Source: Lobulomyces angularis
Taxonomy: Eukaryota > Chytridiomycota > Chytridiomycetes > Lobulomycetales > Lobulomycetaceae
Assembly (NCBI GenBank): GCA_027604685.1
Contig: JADHYX010000092.1
Coordinates: 1 to 63,260, forward strand
DNA: 63,260 nt
Reading direction: 5' to 3'
In this document: positions 1-12,298 of the stretch, one piece after another
Layout: every line of letters starts with the position of its first letter
Numbering within the stretch: position 1 is the first letter of the stretch
Translations under genes and position numbers: made by a program
Notes under the pieces: generated by a model
Told to the model about the DNA's origin: nothing
The model's input: only the letters and a program-made list of their open reading frames with translations
Database searches by the model: none

Positions 1-756
1 GTAACCGGCGTTCTACTTAAATAATATAATAATAAGAAGTGTATAAAATAGATCAAGTTATAAGTCTTTTATTAATTGAACAAGCAAGCAAGGGTTTGTG
101 TAACAGAAACCCTTGTAAAATACATAACTACAATATAACTATCTACACTACCATTTTCAGTACATCTAAGAACAAATAAAAAGAATGTAAAAAATATAAT
201 TTAACTAAGTATGGAAAAATTCATTATTATACAGGAAATTAAAAACGCTTGGAAGCTTAACGAGGTTTGAGGCTAAAAGCATTTTTTTCTAGAGACCAAG
301 AGATTTTAAAAGGTAAGTATTAACCTAAAATAGCTTATTTTAAAACCTAAACTGTTTCTATTTATTTCCTTATCAATGTATGTTTCTAAAATTAGGAGAG
401 CTTTAAAAGGAGCCATAGAACACATTCTGTTTTTGAATTTAATTATTTCAATTAATTGTTTTCAACGTTTCTACAAAGTATTTGGGACTTGTTGTTATTT
501 TTCACTTTATCTAACTTCTCTTTTTATCATTAAAATAAAAATTATAAAAATAATTAGATAAAAAACAAAATAAAAAAACGATACTAAAAAACATTTGCTT
601 AATAGACCCAAGAAATATTGCACATTAAGGAAATTTTAAATAGCGAAAAGCTTAACTAATTACTCTATTCTAAATTTGATATCCAAGTAGTTTAAAATTT
701 ATTATGTGTATTTGATAAACTACTATTTTTTTTCAAAATAATTTTTTTTCAGATCA
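1..756. other. Left-edge non-coding stretch
   Basis: I see no convincing gene here. The stretch holds a perfect 9-bp hairpin at 89-115 and a consensus donor-like GTAAGT near 312. A short hydrophobic open frame lies at 376-561, but it has no homology I recognise and no coding-like composition. The first 20 bases could be the tail of an upstream gene, but that cannot be shown. The 3' part is the promoter of the ubiquitin hydrolase gene. A pyrimidine-rich acceptor-like tract ends four bases before that gene's ATG, so a 5'-UTR intron is possible. Confidence 0.5.
89..115. repeat. Perfect 9-bp inverted repeat (hairpin)
   Basis: CAAGGGTTT at 89-97 is followed by a nine-base spacer and then AAACCCTTG at 107-115. 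The match is exact and is more GC-rich than its surroundings. It could be an RNA hairpin in the 3' UTR of a gene lying left of the window, or chance. Confidence 0.5.
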
Positions 757-1831
757 ATGCCAAATTGGATTCCACTAGAAGTGATATTTTTTAAGTTCTG
801 TAATTCACTATAAAATATGTAATTTCATTTCTAGGCTAATCCGGATGTATTTAATGAATATGCCAGAAAGTTGGGGATGTCTAAAAACTTTACGTAATTT
901 TTCAAATCTTTAATTTTTTTACCACATTTTTTCAATTTAATAACTGTTCCAACTTTTGTTGCTACCTATTATTAACTCACTACTCATGCAGATTTACTGA
1001 TGTTTTTGGATTTGATGCGGAGTTGCTTAGCTTCATTCCACAACCAGTAAAGGCAGTGATACTGCTGTTTCCAATTACTTCGGCATACGGTATTGTATCT
1101 TGTTCTTATTTCAACTTTAAAATTTGATCTCAAATTATTTAAATTTAAATAGAAAGTTTTAGAAAATGTGAAGCGGAAGAAATAAGGTTAAAACCACAAG
1201 TAAGTACAATGTAAAAATATGTTATAACAAACAAATTTATTAGGTGGTATCAAAGGAGATATGGTTTACCAAACAAACGATCGGAAATGCGTGTGGAACT
1301 ATCGGGTACTTTTCCTTATTAGTATAATTCCATTAAATTTTTTCAACAATGTAAGTTTATTGCATGCCATTCTCAATGGTTTGGATGAAAGTGATATTGA
1401 TAACGGAAATAGACCACTGCTTAAAATTTTTAACAAAACAAGACATTTTTCTGCTGACGAAAGGGCTAAATTTTTGGAATCAGAAGAAGCAAGTGAGCTA
1501 GCTAATCTACATTTCCACAGTTCTATAGAAGGGCAAAGTACAGTCCCAGTAACTGTTTGTCGAACTTTTTTTTAATTTTTTATAGGAGTCTAATGCAGAT
1601 GTGGATCTACATTTTGTTACATTTGTCGAGGTGGAAGGTCAATTATATGAGCTAGATGGTAGAAAACCCTTTCCAATTAACCACGGGGCTTGTATCAATT
1701 TGTTAGAAGACTCCGTTAATGGTATATAATAATATAAAGTAATGTATTTATGTAAAGCAGTCATAAAAAAATTTATGAATCGTGATCCAGATCAGTTAAA
1801 TTTTACTACAATTGTGTTAGTACCAAATTAA
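757..1831 (+). CDS. YUH1: Ubiquitin carboxyl-terminal hydrolase (UCHL3/Yuh1, family C12)
   Basis: This is a cysteine protease that trims small adducts from the C terminus of ubiquitin or Nedd8 and so recycles free modifier. I read eight exons joined by seven GT-AG introns: 781-834, 894-991, 1090-1152, 1200-1243, 1306-1355, 1549-1585 and 1722-1757. They encode 230 residues, the same length as human UCHL3. The N terminus reads [14 protein letters not shown], the classic UCHL3 start. Catalytic positions are in place: Gln87 and Cys93 in [11 protein letters not shown], His170 in DLHFVTF and Asp185 in YELDGRKPF. The crossover-loop region lies near residues 150-162. Its downstream neighbour is an M28 protease on the same strand with no evident functional link. 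Identification is firm, and the first exon encodes only eight residues. Confidence 0.95.
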
Positions 1832-2013
1832 AATGCAAATAAAAAGCTTGGTTTCAACAGAAATATATATTCAAATTTTTTTTTTTTTTTAATATAAAGC
1901 CTGTGTAAAATTAAAATTTAAATTTTTGTAGGAATATTAAATTGTCAAATTTTAGTCAAGTTTTAACCCATTTTTTTTTTTTGAAAAAAAAAATAAACTT
2001 TTTTTCAACAAAA

Positions 2014-5000
2014 ATGGATGAAGTGCAAGAAACAGAACCATTACTGAATGAAGAAGAAAACGACGCAAATTCAATTAATTATCCACAGCGATCTTGTTGT
2101 GGAAAGTTTCAGTTAAATTTTTGTATTTCTCACATCTTGATGATGGTTTTTTCTGTCCTTACTCAAAAAAAAACTATGACAATAATGTTAAAAGTAATTT
2201 TAATTTACAGTTTTTTCGCTTTAACTTGGTTGGTTTCCACTGGAATTCTACAAATTTCTCACTATTCTGGTTTGAATAATAAAGTATCTTTTTTTAATTT
2301 TGGAGTAGGAAGATTGCCAAATGCACAAAGTGAGTTTGTGGAAGTATTTACGTTTAATTCTCACAACGCATTTGGGCACACAAAAGAAATTTGCTCTAAT
2401 CCGCATATGTACAACTCAGATCAAAACTTAAAAGTACGAGAGTACATCATCAAGGAACTTGAAAACATTCGCATCAAGACTAATTCTTGCTTTGAAATAA
2501 TTGAAAATGATAACATCAACTATCTATCTTACAAGAATTGGTGGTATGAATCTAACAACATTTTAGTAAGATTGCCTGGAAAAAGGTCAACTGCAAATGG
2601 GAAAGATAATGAATCACTTTTGGTATAACACTGTTATTAAATTTTGTAGCTAACTTCTTTATAATAGATTTCTGCGCACTTTGACACTACTTCAGTTTCT
2701 CCTGGTATTATTCTCTTAATTAACTTGATTAAGGTTTTAAATTAACTTGATTAATGTAAATTTATAGGTGTCACTGGTAAGCAACACTACAAAATTTGTT
2801 TTTTTTATATTTACAGATGACGGAATTGGCATTGGTGTGATGTTAGAAACCATTCGGTAATTTTGAAACCTTCTTTAAAATTGATGCACTTCTAGAACGC
2901 TGATGTACGTTCCGCAATTAGAATACGATGTAATATTTAACTTTAATAACGGTGAGGAAATGGGTTTGTTGGGTGGAAACTCATTTTTACTCCATCCATG
3001 GTCCAAGTCTGTAAGAGGGTTTATAAATTTAGAAGGAACTGGATCAGCTGCCGGTAAAAGGTCACTTCTTTTTAGAAGTAATTCAATGGTTAGATAATGA
3101 ATTTTTAATTTTAAAATTAAGTACATTAGGTTTTAGCTAAGGAATATAAAAAGTCTGCACCATATCCACATGCATCCGTTTTATTCAATGATTTGATGCA
3201 ATTTGTTGGTAGTGATACTGATTATAGACCATACGCGTATATATTTTGAAAACGTTAACTGGTAATGTTTTTCTAGTGCAACAGCTGGAATCCCTGGAGT
3301 TGATATTGCATTCTACACATATCGTTATCTTTATCATACTAGCAGAGATGACATAGCTCATATCGACAAAAGGTTTTACACAATACATTAGAAGGTTAAT
3401 TGGTTTTTAAGATCAATTCATCACATGGGCGAAAACTTATTTTCTATGATTGTTCACACCTGTGGAAGTGGATCAAAGGCATTCAAGAAAATGGAACTAC
3501 TTTCACCAGTTTTGAAAGATAAAGAAACATTACCGCTACCTAACTTTGTTTTTTATGATATATTGGGTATCAAAATGTTTGTTGAAAAACACGATGTGTA
3601 TTTTTTGCTACTTTTTGGTATGTTAATAAGTGTCTTCGCAGTATTATTACTGAAAGGTAATCAATGTACCCAGTAACTGCGGTTTTTTAACAAATAAAAC
3701 TTTTAGGTTTATATGAAATAAAATTTCGAGGTACCAAACTCTTTTTACAGTTATTTTTTCGGCCGGTGGCTGAAAGCACCATTCTCGTTTTTGTCTGTGC
3801 AGCAACTAGCTTGATTTCCGTCTTTATCCTATCCTTTTTAAAGGTAAGTTTGCTTACCCTTGTTTAACTTCTCTTTAGTGGCTTATAAATCCAGCTAGTA
3901 GTTATGGTTATCCAGAAATGAATTTAATTTGGATTGTTTTTTTAACACTTTTCGACTATACAATGATACAGGCAGGTAAAACAATATTTCGCGAAAGTTT
4001 CATTTCTTATATATTGCTATAAGTGTTTCCTAAAATTTCTCGCTCACTACATTTAAGATCCAGAGGTACCACCATCTACTCGCCACTACCCACAAATGAG
4101 TTCAGTGAAACCTCTGGAGAAACTACTGATTTGACATATCAGCATGAGAACAACCCACAACCACTTGTTGATGATTGGTTACCTCACGGTATTAAAATGG
4201 TTTAATTGTTTTAAAGTAAAGATTCAATTGCATAGGATTATTGTTATTTTGGTTCTTTGTCATGTTTGCGGTTACTTATTTTTCTTACCTTGGGTATGAT
4301 GGACCAGTCGTCCTCACCTATTGGTTTTCCTTCTCTACAATAACAGCGTTGATTTCTTTTTTTGCCAACTATAAAGTTGATAAGTATTGGAGACTTGAGT
4401 TAGTTGATAATCGCTTAACGAAGTTTCAATATTTTACTTTAAGAGTGTATGAGAATTACTGGGGAATAATTATTCTTGCAACCTCCACTTGGGTAAATTT
4501 ATACTTCCTTATGAAACTGTTTTAATTAATATTTTAGATTCCCTTTCTGTTAACTATGGATACAATGGAAGAAATAGTCTCATCAATGCCCAGTCTTATC
4601 GCAGAAGGTGCAAAAATACATTTTTTGCAAAAAAGTATTTATTTTTCGCATAGGTTTACCTAGTTTCGCATATGATTGCGTGATTGCGTTCATTGTTGTC
4701 ATCCTTTCAATTAATGTGCTACCCGCCTTTCATTCTTGTAATTATAAATTTTTGGTAACTATTTTCTTCATACATTTAATAAATTGATTTTCATTTCAAA
4801 AGGCCCCAATATTTTTGATTGGATTTTTAATTCCTTACTTAATGAGTACCATTGTAAAGCCATTTTCGTATGATAGGCCACACAAAATGGTTTTTAAGCA
4901 GATGTGGAATTTAGGGGAAAATACAAGCACTATCGTAATTGAACATTTTGCCACGTTGTCAAACAAAGCAGCGAACGACAAGGTATTTAATTGCTTACCT

Positions 5001-5676
5001 TTTTTAAAATTACAAGATTTTTTTAAAATTGCCTTGGTTTGCAAATGGGACATGCTCATATTCCGGAAACAATTGTACCTATGAGGATGTTACAGTTCCA
5101 AAAATCAATGCACCTAACCATTCGTCAAAACTTATTGAAGTTTATAATTTGAAAAAAAAGGTTGAAAATGATTATTATATATATACAGGAAACTTTACTG
5201 GTTCCGCAGGTTCCAGAATATGTGAATTAAAAATTGACAATTATTCTGGTGCCAGTGATGACGATCATTTTGGGATATGGCTGGAATATGAAAATTTTAT
5301 TAAATGGCGAAGTATAGATGGGAACTTCCCTTTCAATCCGTTGTCTAAAAATAAAACGGACATTTCAGTAATAAATTATAAACTACCTGCTGTTATATTT
5401 AAAAGAAATTTTGGAAATAATGATAGAATTGAAGGAAATTTTTTAGTTAGAATCAATCCAAAATTTATTACTGATCCAGTAAAATTGGCAATGCGTTGTT
5501 TTCATAGTGAATTAATTACCTCAGAAGCGTATCAAAGGTTAACCGATGAGAAATTCGGGTTACCAAATTGGATGACAGTAAGTAATTACATTTTTTAACC
5601 AAACTGTTAAATATTTTAAAAGTTTGCCCATAATACATTTGGTGCTGTAGAGCTTAAAAAAGAAATGCTGCTTTAA
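2014..5676 (+). CDS. PFF1: M28 zinc metallopeptidase, multi-pass vacuolar/ER membrane protease (Pff1/ERMP1 type)
   Basis: This is a membrane-anchored aminopeptidase-fold protein of the fungal Pff1 / animal ERMP1 group. One N-terminal TM segment precedes a luminal M28 domain. About eight more TM segments and a C-terminal luminal domain follow, giving the nine-TM layout of the family and roughly 1,000 residues. Zinc ligands and catalytic residues are visible: His and Asp in SAHFDTT, the TDDGIG loop, Glu-Glu in NGEEMGL, Glu in INLEGTG and His in YHTSRDD. The cytosolic N terminus carries an acidic dileucine-like ETEPLL motif, a typical vacuole-sorting signal. I chose the ATG at 2014 because upstream in-frame codons lack a Met. 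There are about a dozen short introns, the shortest being 4983-5016 (34 nt). The last exon ends KKEMLL. Confidence 0.9.
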
Positions 5677-6105
5677 TGTAATATTTAAAAAAGTTTTAAA
5701 TATTTCAAGTTAAAATAGATTTATTCTACTATATTCTAAATTATTTTAGTTAGCACAACATATTTTTACTAGGTGAATTAGAATTTTAGAATCATTTTAA
5801 TGTTAAATATTGTTTTTTGTTATTTTAAACATCCGCACACTTTTCACATCAGTTGCATTTCTATTTAAAATATGTACTTCTAAAACCTGTTGCATAAGTA
5901 TACCATAATTTCATTATTTCATTTGAAAATTTAAAAAGCTTAAGATTCATTATTTGATTATGATAAAATTTCTCAATAGCAAAACGTAGCCAACCAAAGA
6001 TTTTCTAAATTGACATTCAGTATTGGATCCCAGCATTCCAATGATTCTTAATCTACCATTGATCATAGCAATAATTAGTATCCAAATATACAACAATAAA
6101 TATTA
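5677..6105. other. Convergent intergenic region
   Basis: AT-rich sequence lies between the 3' ends of the M28 protease and the FANCJ-like gene. I see no ORF, repeat or RNA motif that I can support. Confidence 0.5.
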
Positions 6106-9100
6106 CTACCCTAAGGAATTTAATTGACAATTTCCACATTTTAGGATTTCGTATACTAAGCTGTCCTCAATACTAGAAAAAGAATTCAAAAATTGATTTT
6201 CTGCTGAAATAGGTTTTGTGAAATTAGAAATAACATCGTCCTTCGTAAATTGAAAATATTGTTGAATTTCAAATGGCTTTGCAAAATTATGCGTCCCCTC
6301 AACTATTTTGCTTATTGATTCACCATATTGTTTTGGAAATTTAAGGTCTGAAACATGAAATAAATCTTGATTGTGATGATTCTTTTCATTAAATTGCGCT
6401 TTGATTTCGAAGAGGTAATTTTCACAATTTTTGCAATAAATGCTTATTCTCGAAGAAATTTTCAATAATTGACCCTTTGTTTTTTTATTAAAAAATTTGG
6501 AAACTTTTTTTTCCGTTTCGAATGAGTTGCATACATTATTGTTGTTCACGGGTTCGGAAATTTTTACCGGAGTTGAACAGCTTAATGAAAAGGACTGTGG
6601 CTATGAAACGGTGAAAATTCAGCAAAAAATATCAATACCTCAGCTGTCTTAATTTGACTGATGGGGGATGTTTTAAAAAAGCTTGTTAGCAATCTAATAC
6701 TGAAATTAACAAAAGTTTTTATTTTTTGTATTTACTTTTGTCCATCTTTAGATTTCATTATGCTTTCATTGCTGTTGATTCTAAAATCAATGCGTGACTT
6801 ACGAGGAGTAGAAAAAGGAGAAACCAATGAGTTTCCTAAATTTAGTAATTCTTCTTGTTTTCTTGCACCTAAATTGCAATCGACTGAAAGAATAACATTT
6901 GAATCTTGAACTTCTTGTATCGTGTCACTAATCACCTCTGAGGATAATCTTGACTTTATAAACTGATTGATATCTTTTTCCAGATCATTCAAAACTTTAA
7001 TGTTTTGCTTTACCCATTTTGAAATGGAATTTAAATATTTTTGTTGACTGAATCTTTTATCAATAAAGAATATGCAACCTTAAACGGCAATTTTAAAAAT
7101 TTAACTTTGTTAGTAAAGAATTACCCCAATCCTCTTTGTGCCTAATACCTATGTTGAAATAAAAAATTTACCGAAAAGTGTAGAGTTTTTATATACATCT
7201 CCCTAAAGCTTGATTTAAGGCTCGAAAAGCTGTAAATTGCGAAAATATTATTTTCAGTGAAACAATATATAAAATTTTTCCTTTACCTTGAGTTTCGTAC
7301 CAATCACTGCCACTTAAAACTCCTTTATGTACATTTTGATCATTGTAACTTTTCTTCTGATTGACTTGCAAATCTTTCACACTTGGAAATGGAATTCCAA
7401 CAACAATTACTGCTCTGCAAAGATTGTCGCTAAAATCAATTCCTTCGGATAACTTTCCGCGATGCACACATATCTTCAATTTATGTGACTAAGTTTCATA
7501 GTTTTCCTAAATCTTACCATCATAGCGCCAGCCCCGCTGTTTATAAGCTTTTCATATTCCTTTAAGTCATTTTCAAAATCACCGCTTTGTTTTTTGGAAG
7601 TTTCAAAAAATATCTTTTTTTTTTTTTTCATCTAACTAATGCTAAGATATCTTGGATAAATTTTCAAACCTTCTTGATTAAACCAGTAGTTTTCCATCGC
7701 TTTACCATTTTGTCTATTAAAATTTCGTTGAATTAGAAAAAGTTACTTTTAATTTTACCAATCCAAGCATAAGCAGGAAAAAATATTAATACTCTGTAAT
7801 AATAAGCGCAGCACAGGGTTAATAGAATGATAGTTTATAGAAGGAAATCTATACCCATTTGGAACATTACTGATAATCTTTAGTAAGCAATTGCCTAAAT
7901 TATCTTGATACTCAAAAGTATCAACTGCCAATGTTAAACACTGTAACGTAAATAGAAAAATATACCGTTTTTGTATGTACCAATAAAGTCATAGCCATTC
8001 TCGCTAACAATTCCTGATATTAAAACCTGTTCTGGCTCTATTACATGAGGAGCTACTGGAATTTAATTTTAATAAAAATGGAAGTAGTATACCTTCTAAT
8101 TTTATATCGAACTTGCAATTTAGTTCACCAGAAAAGCTACCCATTGGAGTAAGTGTACCACTAGTTAAAATAATGGACCTGATTATAATTTTAATTAACC
8201 ACTTATTATTTTAATAGAAAACCTCGCTAATTCCTTGATTTCCGTGAAAATAACTCCTGGATTTAAACACCAAAATCCAAGCGTATGTACCTGATCAATT
8301 AAAAGTAAAATTATTATCAAATCAGTTTTTAACTACATAAGGATATGGCACTGAGCTGTTATAGTTTCTTGATTTGGTAAAAACCATTCTAAAATCATAT
8401 TCTCTATCTACAAGTTGTAAATAAAAATGACATGCTAATTAATAGTTTCCAAATACTAAATTTACCTTGAAATATGTACTTAAGAGCACGAGATAAATTG
8501 TTTAAGGTACTAAAAATAATGATGACTTCAATACAACTAACAAAAAAAGTCTTACACTAGAGTACTATCATTAACCACTGCGAATGGAGGATTCAAAGGA
8601 GAATTTTGCTTTTCTTGAGCGATAACCTGAACTAAATTCTCAAATTGCAAGAAGCTACAGAAAACTAATTAAGCAACCAAATTTGGTAATGTGTTATACT
8701 TTCTTTGAAAAATAGACATTGTTGTTAATTCCTGTATAATCTTGTTCCCGGCATAAAGATTTCGAGATTGTTCCTAGTTAGTAGTAAAAATTAATTTAGT
8801 AATATGGATATGAGTACGTATTCCTTATATGTGAAAGGTCCTTCAGCCTTGCGTAAAATCCAATCCATTATTGATTGTAACATGGATATCACTTCCACAT
8901 ATTCATTAACAAGTGGACCATTTCCTTCTAGAAACATTTTTTTTTTGATAGAACAATAGTTAAAGCATCATTTACCTATAAGATTCTTCTATTAGGGGTG
9001 GTTAGTACAATAATTGATTTTATAAAACAACTACCAAATCTAAAATGCCTTCAGATAGTTGCTGTTCACTAAAAGTTGTACTAGCTGCACTTATACAGGC

Positions 9101-10502
9101 ATCTTCAATATTGTGCGCTTCATCTAGGAATAATTTAATAAAATTTCAATAAAAAAATGATTTACCAAAGATTACTATATTGTTAGTCAAATCAATTCCT
9201 AAAGATTCTCTGATAGTTGGTTCTGTTATGTAATTGTAAGGGCAAAATATTATGTCGGCAGTTTTTGCAATTTCCCTAGCAGTAAAATAAGGGCATCCTT
9301 TTGAAGCTTTTCCTTGTAGGTTAATGTCTTCTATATCCCAAATTTTGCCATCTGCAAATCTAGGATGGGATAGCAAACTTTTAACTAAGAATAGTTAAAT
9401 TTATAGACTTGCAAAAATACCGCCACTTTTGTAAGTACATTTGTTCAATTTGCACAATTCTGCACAATGCTCATTTTTGCTAGAAGTAAGTGATATTTGA
9501 GGATGGACACCTTAAAAAGTTAATTCAGTATACTGTAGTAAAATCATTGAATTTACACAAAAAATCTCTGGAGGCCAGCAACGACATTTTTGGTCTATAG
9601 ATTGTGTTTTGTTTCAATTCTTTAATGACTTGGTATATCTGCTTAGTCGTGCGACTAACAAAGAAATTAAAACCTGAAGAAAAAGTAACAAAAACCTGGT
9701 ATAAAATATTTTGGGAATGTGATCCATTTCTGAAGTTGCTGTAGATTGAAAATTATTTTCTTTATTGTAAATTTTCACTTCAAAACTACTCATTTCGTTT
9801 GTTTTCATTCTAGAAATTTGCTTTGACTTTTCTTCATTAACCCACGCCAAAGTACTAACCAACAATGCTAACTTTAATGGAAGTATAATTTTTAGATGTG
9901 TTGTTATGTTATACTGTTTTTCCACTCCCTGTAGGACTTTCAAGTATTGCGTTTTTACCTTCTGAAATTGCTTTTATCGTTTTCGACATTATTGCCATTT
10001 GAGAAGAATAAGCTACTAAAAAGTTAATTTACAGCTAAAATATGTAAGCTAACACCTTTGAAAGGGAAACATATTTTGATCCCACTAACCGTATAGTTAA
10101 ATGTAAATCTCTCTTTTTTTAATTCTGAATCTTCACATTGAAAATTTTTGGTTTCAATCCACCCAAGACTAAAAAAATATTTATTTTTTTAAAAAGATAT
10201 ATTTGTTTTTTCATTAAGAAGTTCATTCACCTTGCTGGATTTAGTATCCCTTGACTAAGTTTCTTTACTTTATATTGATCAACATTGGTAAATGGTAAAT
10301 TTCTCTTTTTCGAATCAGTGCGTTTTGGTGAACAAAGGGGAGCAAGGGATTGAACTTGCTGCTCGACTTTACAGAAATCCGCTTCATTTCTTACAACCTC
10401 TTCAACAGCATTTAACGTTGTTTCCAAAATCTTGCCTTTATCGTTCACATCAGGTTTAAATTGAATCTTCTCAACATTAAGTGTAGGTAAATTTGATTGC
10501 AT
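6106..10502 (-). CDS. BRIP1: FANCJ/BRIP1-family Fe-S superfamily 2 DNA helicase
   Basis: This is a 5'-3' DNA helicase of the XPD-like Fe-S group that unwinds G-quadruplexes and replication intermediates in DNA repair. The order along the protein is as follows. A short basic N terminus is followed by a [18 protein letters not shown] segment typical of FANCJ. Walker A is ESPTGSGKT. Next come the Fe-S cysteines ([27 protein letters not shown]), the signature [20 protein letters not shown], motif [10 protein letters not shown], the LTSGTL motif, [12 protein letters not shown] and motif [16 protein letters not shown]. The FCPYNY..IRES stretch places it with FANCJ rather than RTEL1 or Chl1. Many 40-60 nt introns interrupt it. 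Beyond the helicase core it has a tail with two CxxC pairs (YCKNC, KCGNC), see findings. Start and stop are both clear. Confidence 0.9.
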
Positions 10503-10916
10503 TTTAATGCAATATTAACTTTTTTTTTAAATGTGACAAGGGTTAAAGAGGTTTCCTACGCCTCATAGTAATTTCCAATTAAACTGCTTATAGTAATCCA
10601 TTTTGCATCAGGGCAATCCATGAGCATTAATTATCTTTCACTTAATTGTTGAAGTTGTAGGATAACAGAAAGTAACAAATAATAGTTTGAGGTTTTTCCA
10701 TAAATTGTCAGGATTGATGTAATCAATGCATGTAGTTTACTTAAGTTTAACCAAATTAACTACCAAGGGATTACATACTATATAGTAATAAAAATAGAAA
10801 GCATCAATGAAATTGGATACAAAAACCTAAAATACTCTGATAATAATTTTATTTTCAAACTACTTTATACTTTAACGTTAAGAAAAAGATTAAAATATTT
10901 CGACTGTTTAAGACAT
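10503..10916. other. Intergenic: FANCJ promoter side
   Basis: AT-rich sequence lies between two minus-strand genes. It should contain the FANCJ-like promoter and the 3' UTR of the ceramidase. No specific motif was identified. Confidence 0.45.
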
Positions 10917-12016
10917 TTAATGCTGCTTTAACAGAGTTTTTTCGCAAATAATAGGTATCCCAAACTTAAATTTTAAAAAAAAATTATTTTTATTCCCATA
11001 TTTCTGTTGAATTCTATCCATTAAAGATATGACGCAAAAATAATATAAACCTTCAAATCATAAGCAAAATATATATCCAAATACAAACATACCAAGAGAA
11101 GCAAGAACGTGCCAATAAGCATGCAGCTGCAAATTAACAGGAAGAACACTAGTAGAACTTTTTCCATCAATATAAGAGCACAGGAGCATATCAGTGAACC
11201 AGCATGCTTTCAAAAATTAATAGGTTGCAATATAGTACAATTAATAATACCTAGTGCGAGTAAAAAAATTTTCAAACCTGTGGAAAATAGTTTCTTTATT
11301 TCCTTACTTTCATGTTTTTGAGACAGTTTAAAAAATAAAAAAATATTTAGAATTTCAGCACTTCCGTAAGAAATATGAAAGAATGCAAATTGATAATTTC
11401 CAGTTGTCAAGGTTATTAAAAGAGAGGTGAAAATTCCATACAACAATAAAAAGGCTGCCAAAAAAGTTCTATGACTTTTTGAAAGTTGCAGTAAGGAGTC
11501 GAGCATTATGTATATAAAGCTGAAAGCACTAGAACATGATTAATTTTTTAAGAAAATAAAAATAGGATACGCATAAAGCATAGGAACCTCATCTATTATT
11601 AAAAAATTTATCTTGTTAAAAATTATCCAGAAAAGTAATCACCTAAAGCTTGAAATTCTCTCAGTAGCGTCGCGTGAAACATAAAACTTCCAAAACCTAC
11701 AACACTAATACATAAAAAGACAAAAAGGAATCTCCTCTCAAGAAAACTCCAGTGATTTATTATGCCAAAAAATCCGATTAAGATCATCGCTAAACTGGAA
11801 ATTGAATTAAAGAACTCAGCAATATAAACAGTATGAAGGTAGTCCTTTAAAAAGTTTAATTGTTATGAACTAAATTTAGTGTTTATAAGATACTTATTAC
11901 TTCTTCACACCAGTTAACTGAACTGGTGACTTTCCCTGTTTGAAATATAATTAGTGGTGTTTTTAAGTAAAGTAGCTACCCCAATATCCTATTTGACTTG
12001 ATTTAAGGTTCAACAT
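10917..12016 (-). CDS. YPC1: Alkaline ceramidase (Ypc1/Ydc1/ACER3 family)
   Basis: This multi-pass ER/Golgi membrane hydrolase cleaves (phyto)ceramide to sphingoid base and fatty acid. The first exon encodes MLNLKSSQIGYWG, followed after an intron by the conserved VTSSVNWCEEDY opening. The zinc site of the CREST-type hydrolases is complete: Ser and His in GFGSFMFHATL, Asp in QALDEVPM, and the paired His in QLHAYWHVL. Seven TM segments can be traced. The C terminus is recovered only if two introns are spliced (about 44 and 42 nt). It then reads GLYYFCVISLMDRIQQKYG and finishes KTLLKQH, aligning with the end of ACER3, so the last exon is well supported. Without splicing the frame would stop early near 11210. 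Confidence 0.9.
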
Positions 12017-12298
12017 TTTGATGAAAAATTTAACAAAAAAACTAAATTTTCACTTAAAAAATAAATTATTACAAAACACTTTCTGTGAAATTATTATTAG
12101 CATTAGCACTTTTAACATATTGATTCTTTATAAAAAATTAATGTAAAAAACTTCTGTATATGATTTCTAAATTGGCTTAATAAGGGAGAAAAAGCTTATT
12201 CTCTTATAATGTACTTTTTTAAGTGTAATGGAATTTCTTTAAATAAACCTTTGGATTCTAGCCTAAAAAGTTAGTTTATTACACTTAGAAGCGACAAA

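Noticed and set aside
376..561. Hydrophobic 61-codon ORF in the left-edge region
   Set aside because: Composition is what random AT-rich sequence gives (Ile/Phe/Lys), with no conserved motif and no splice context.
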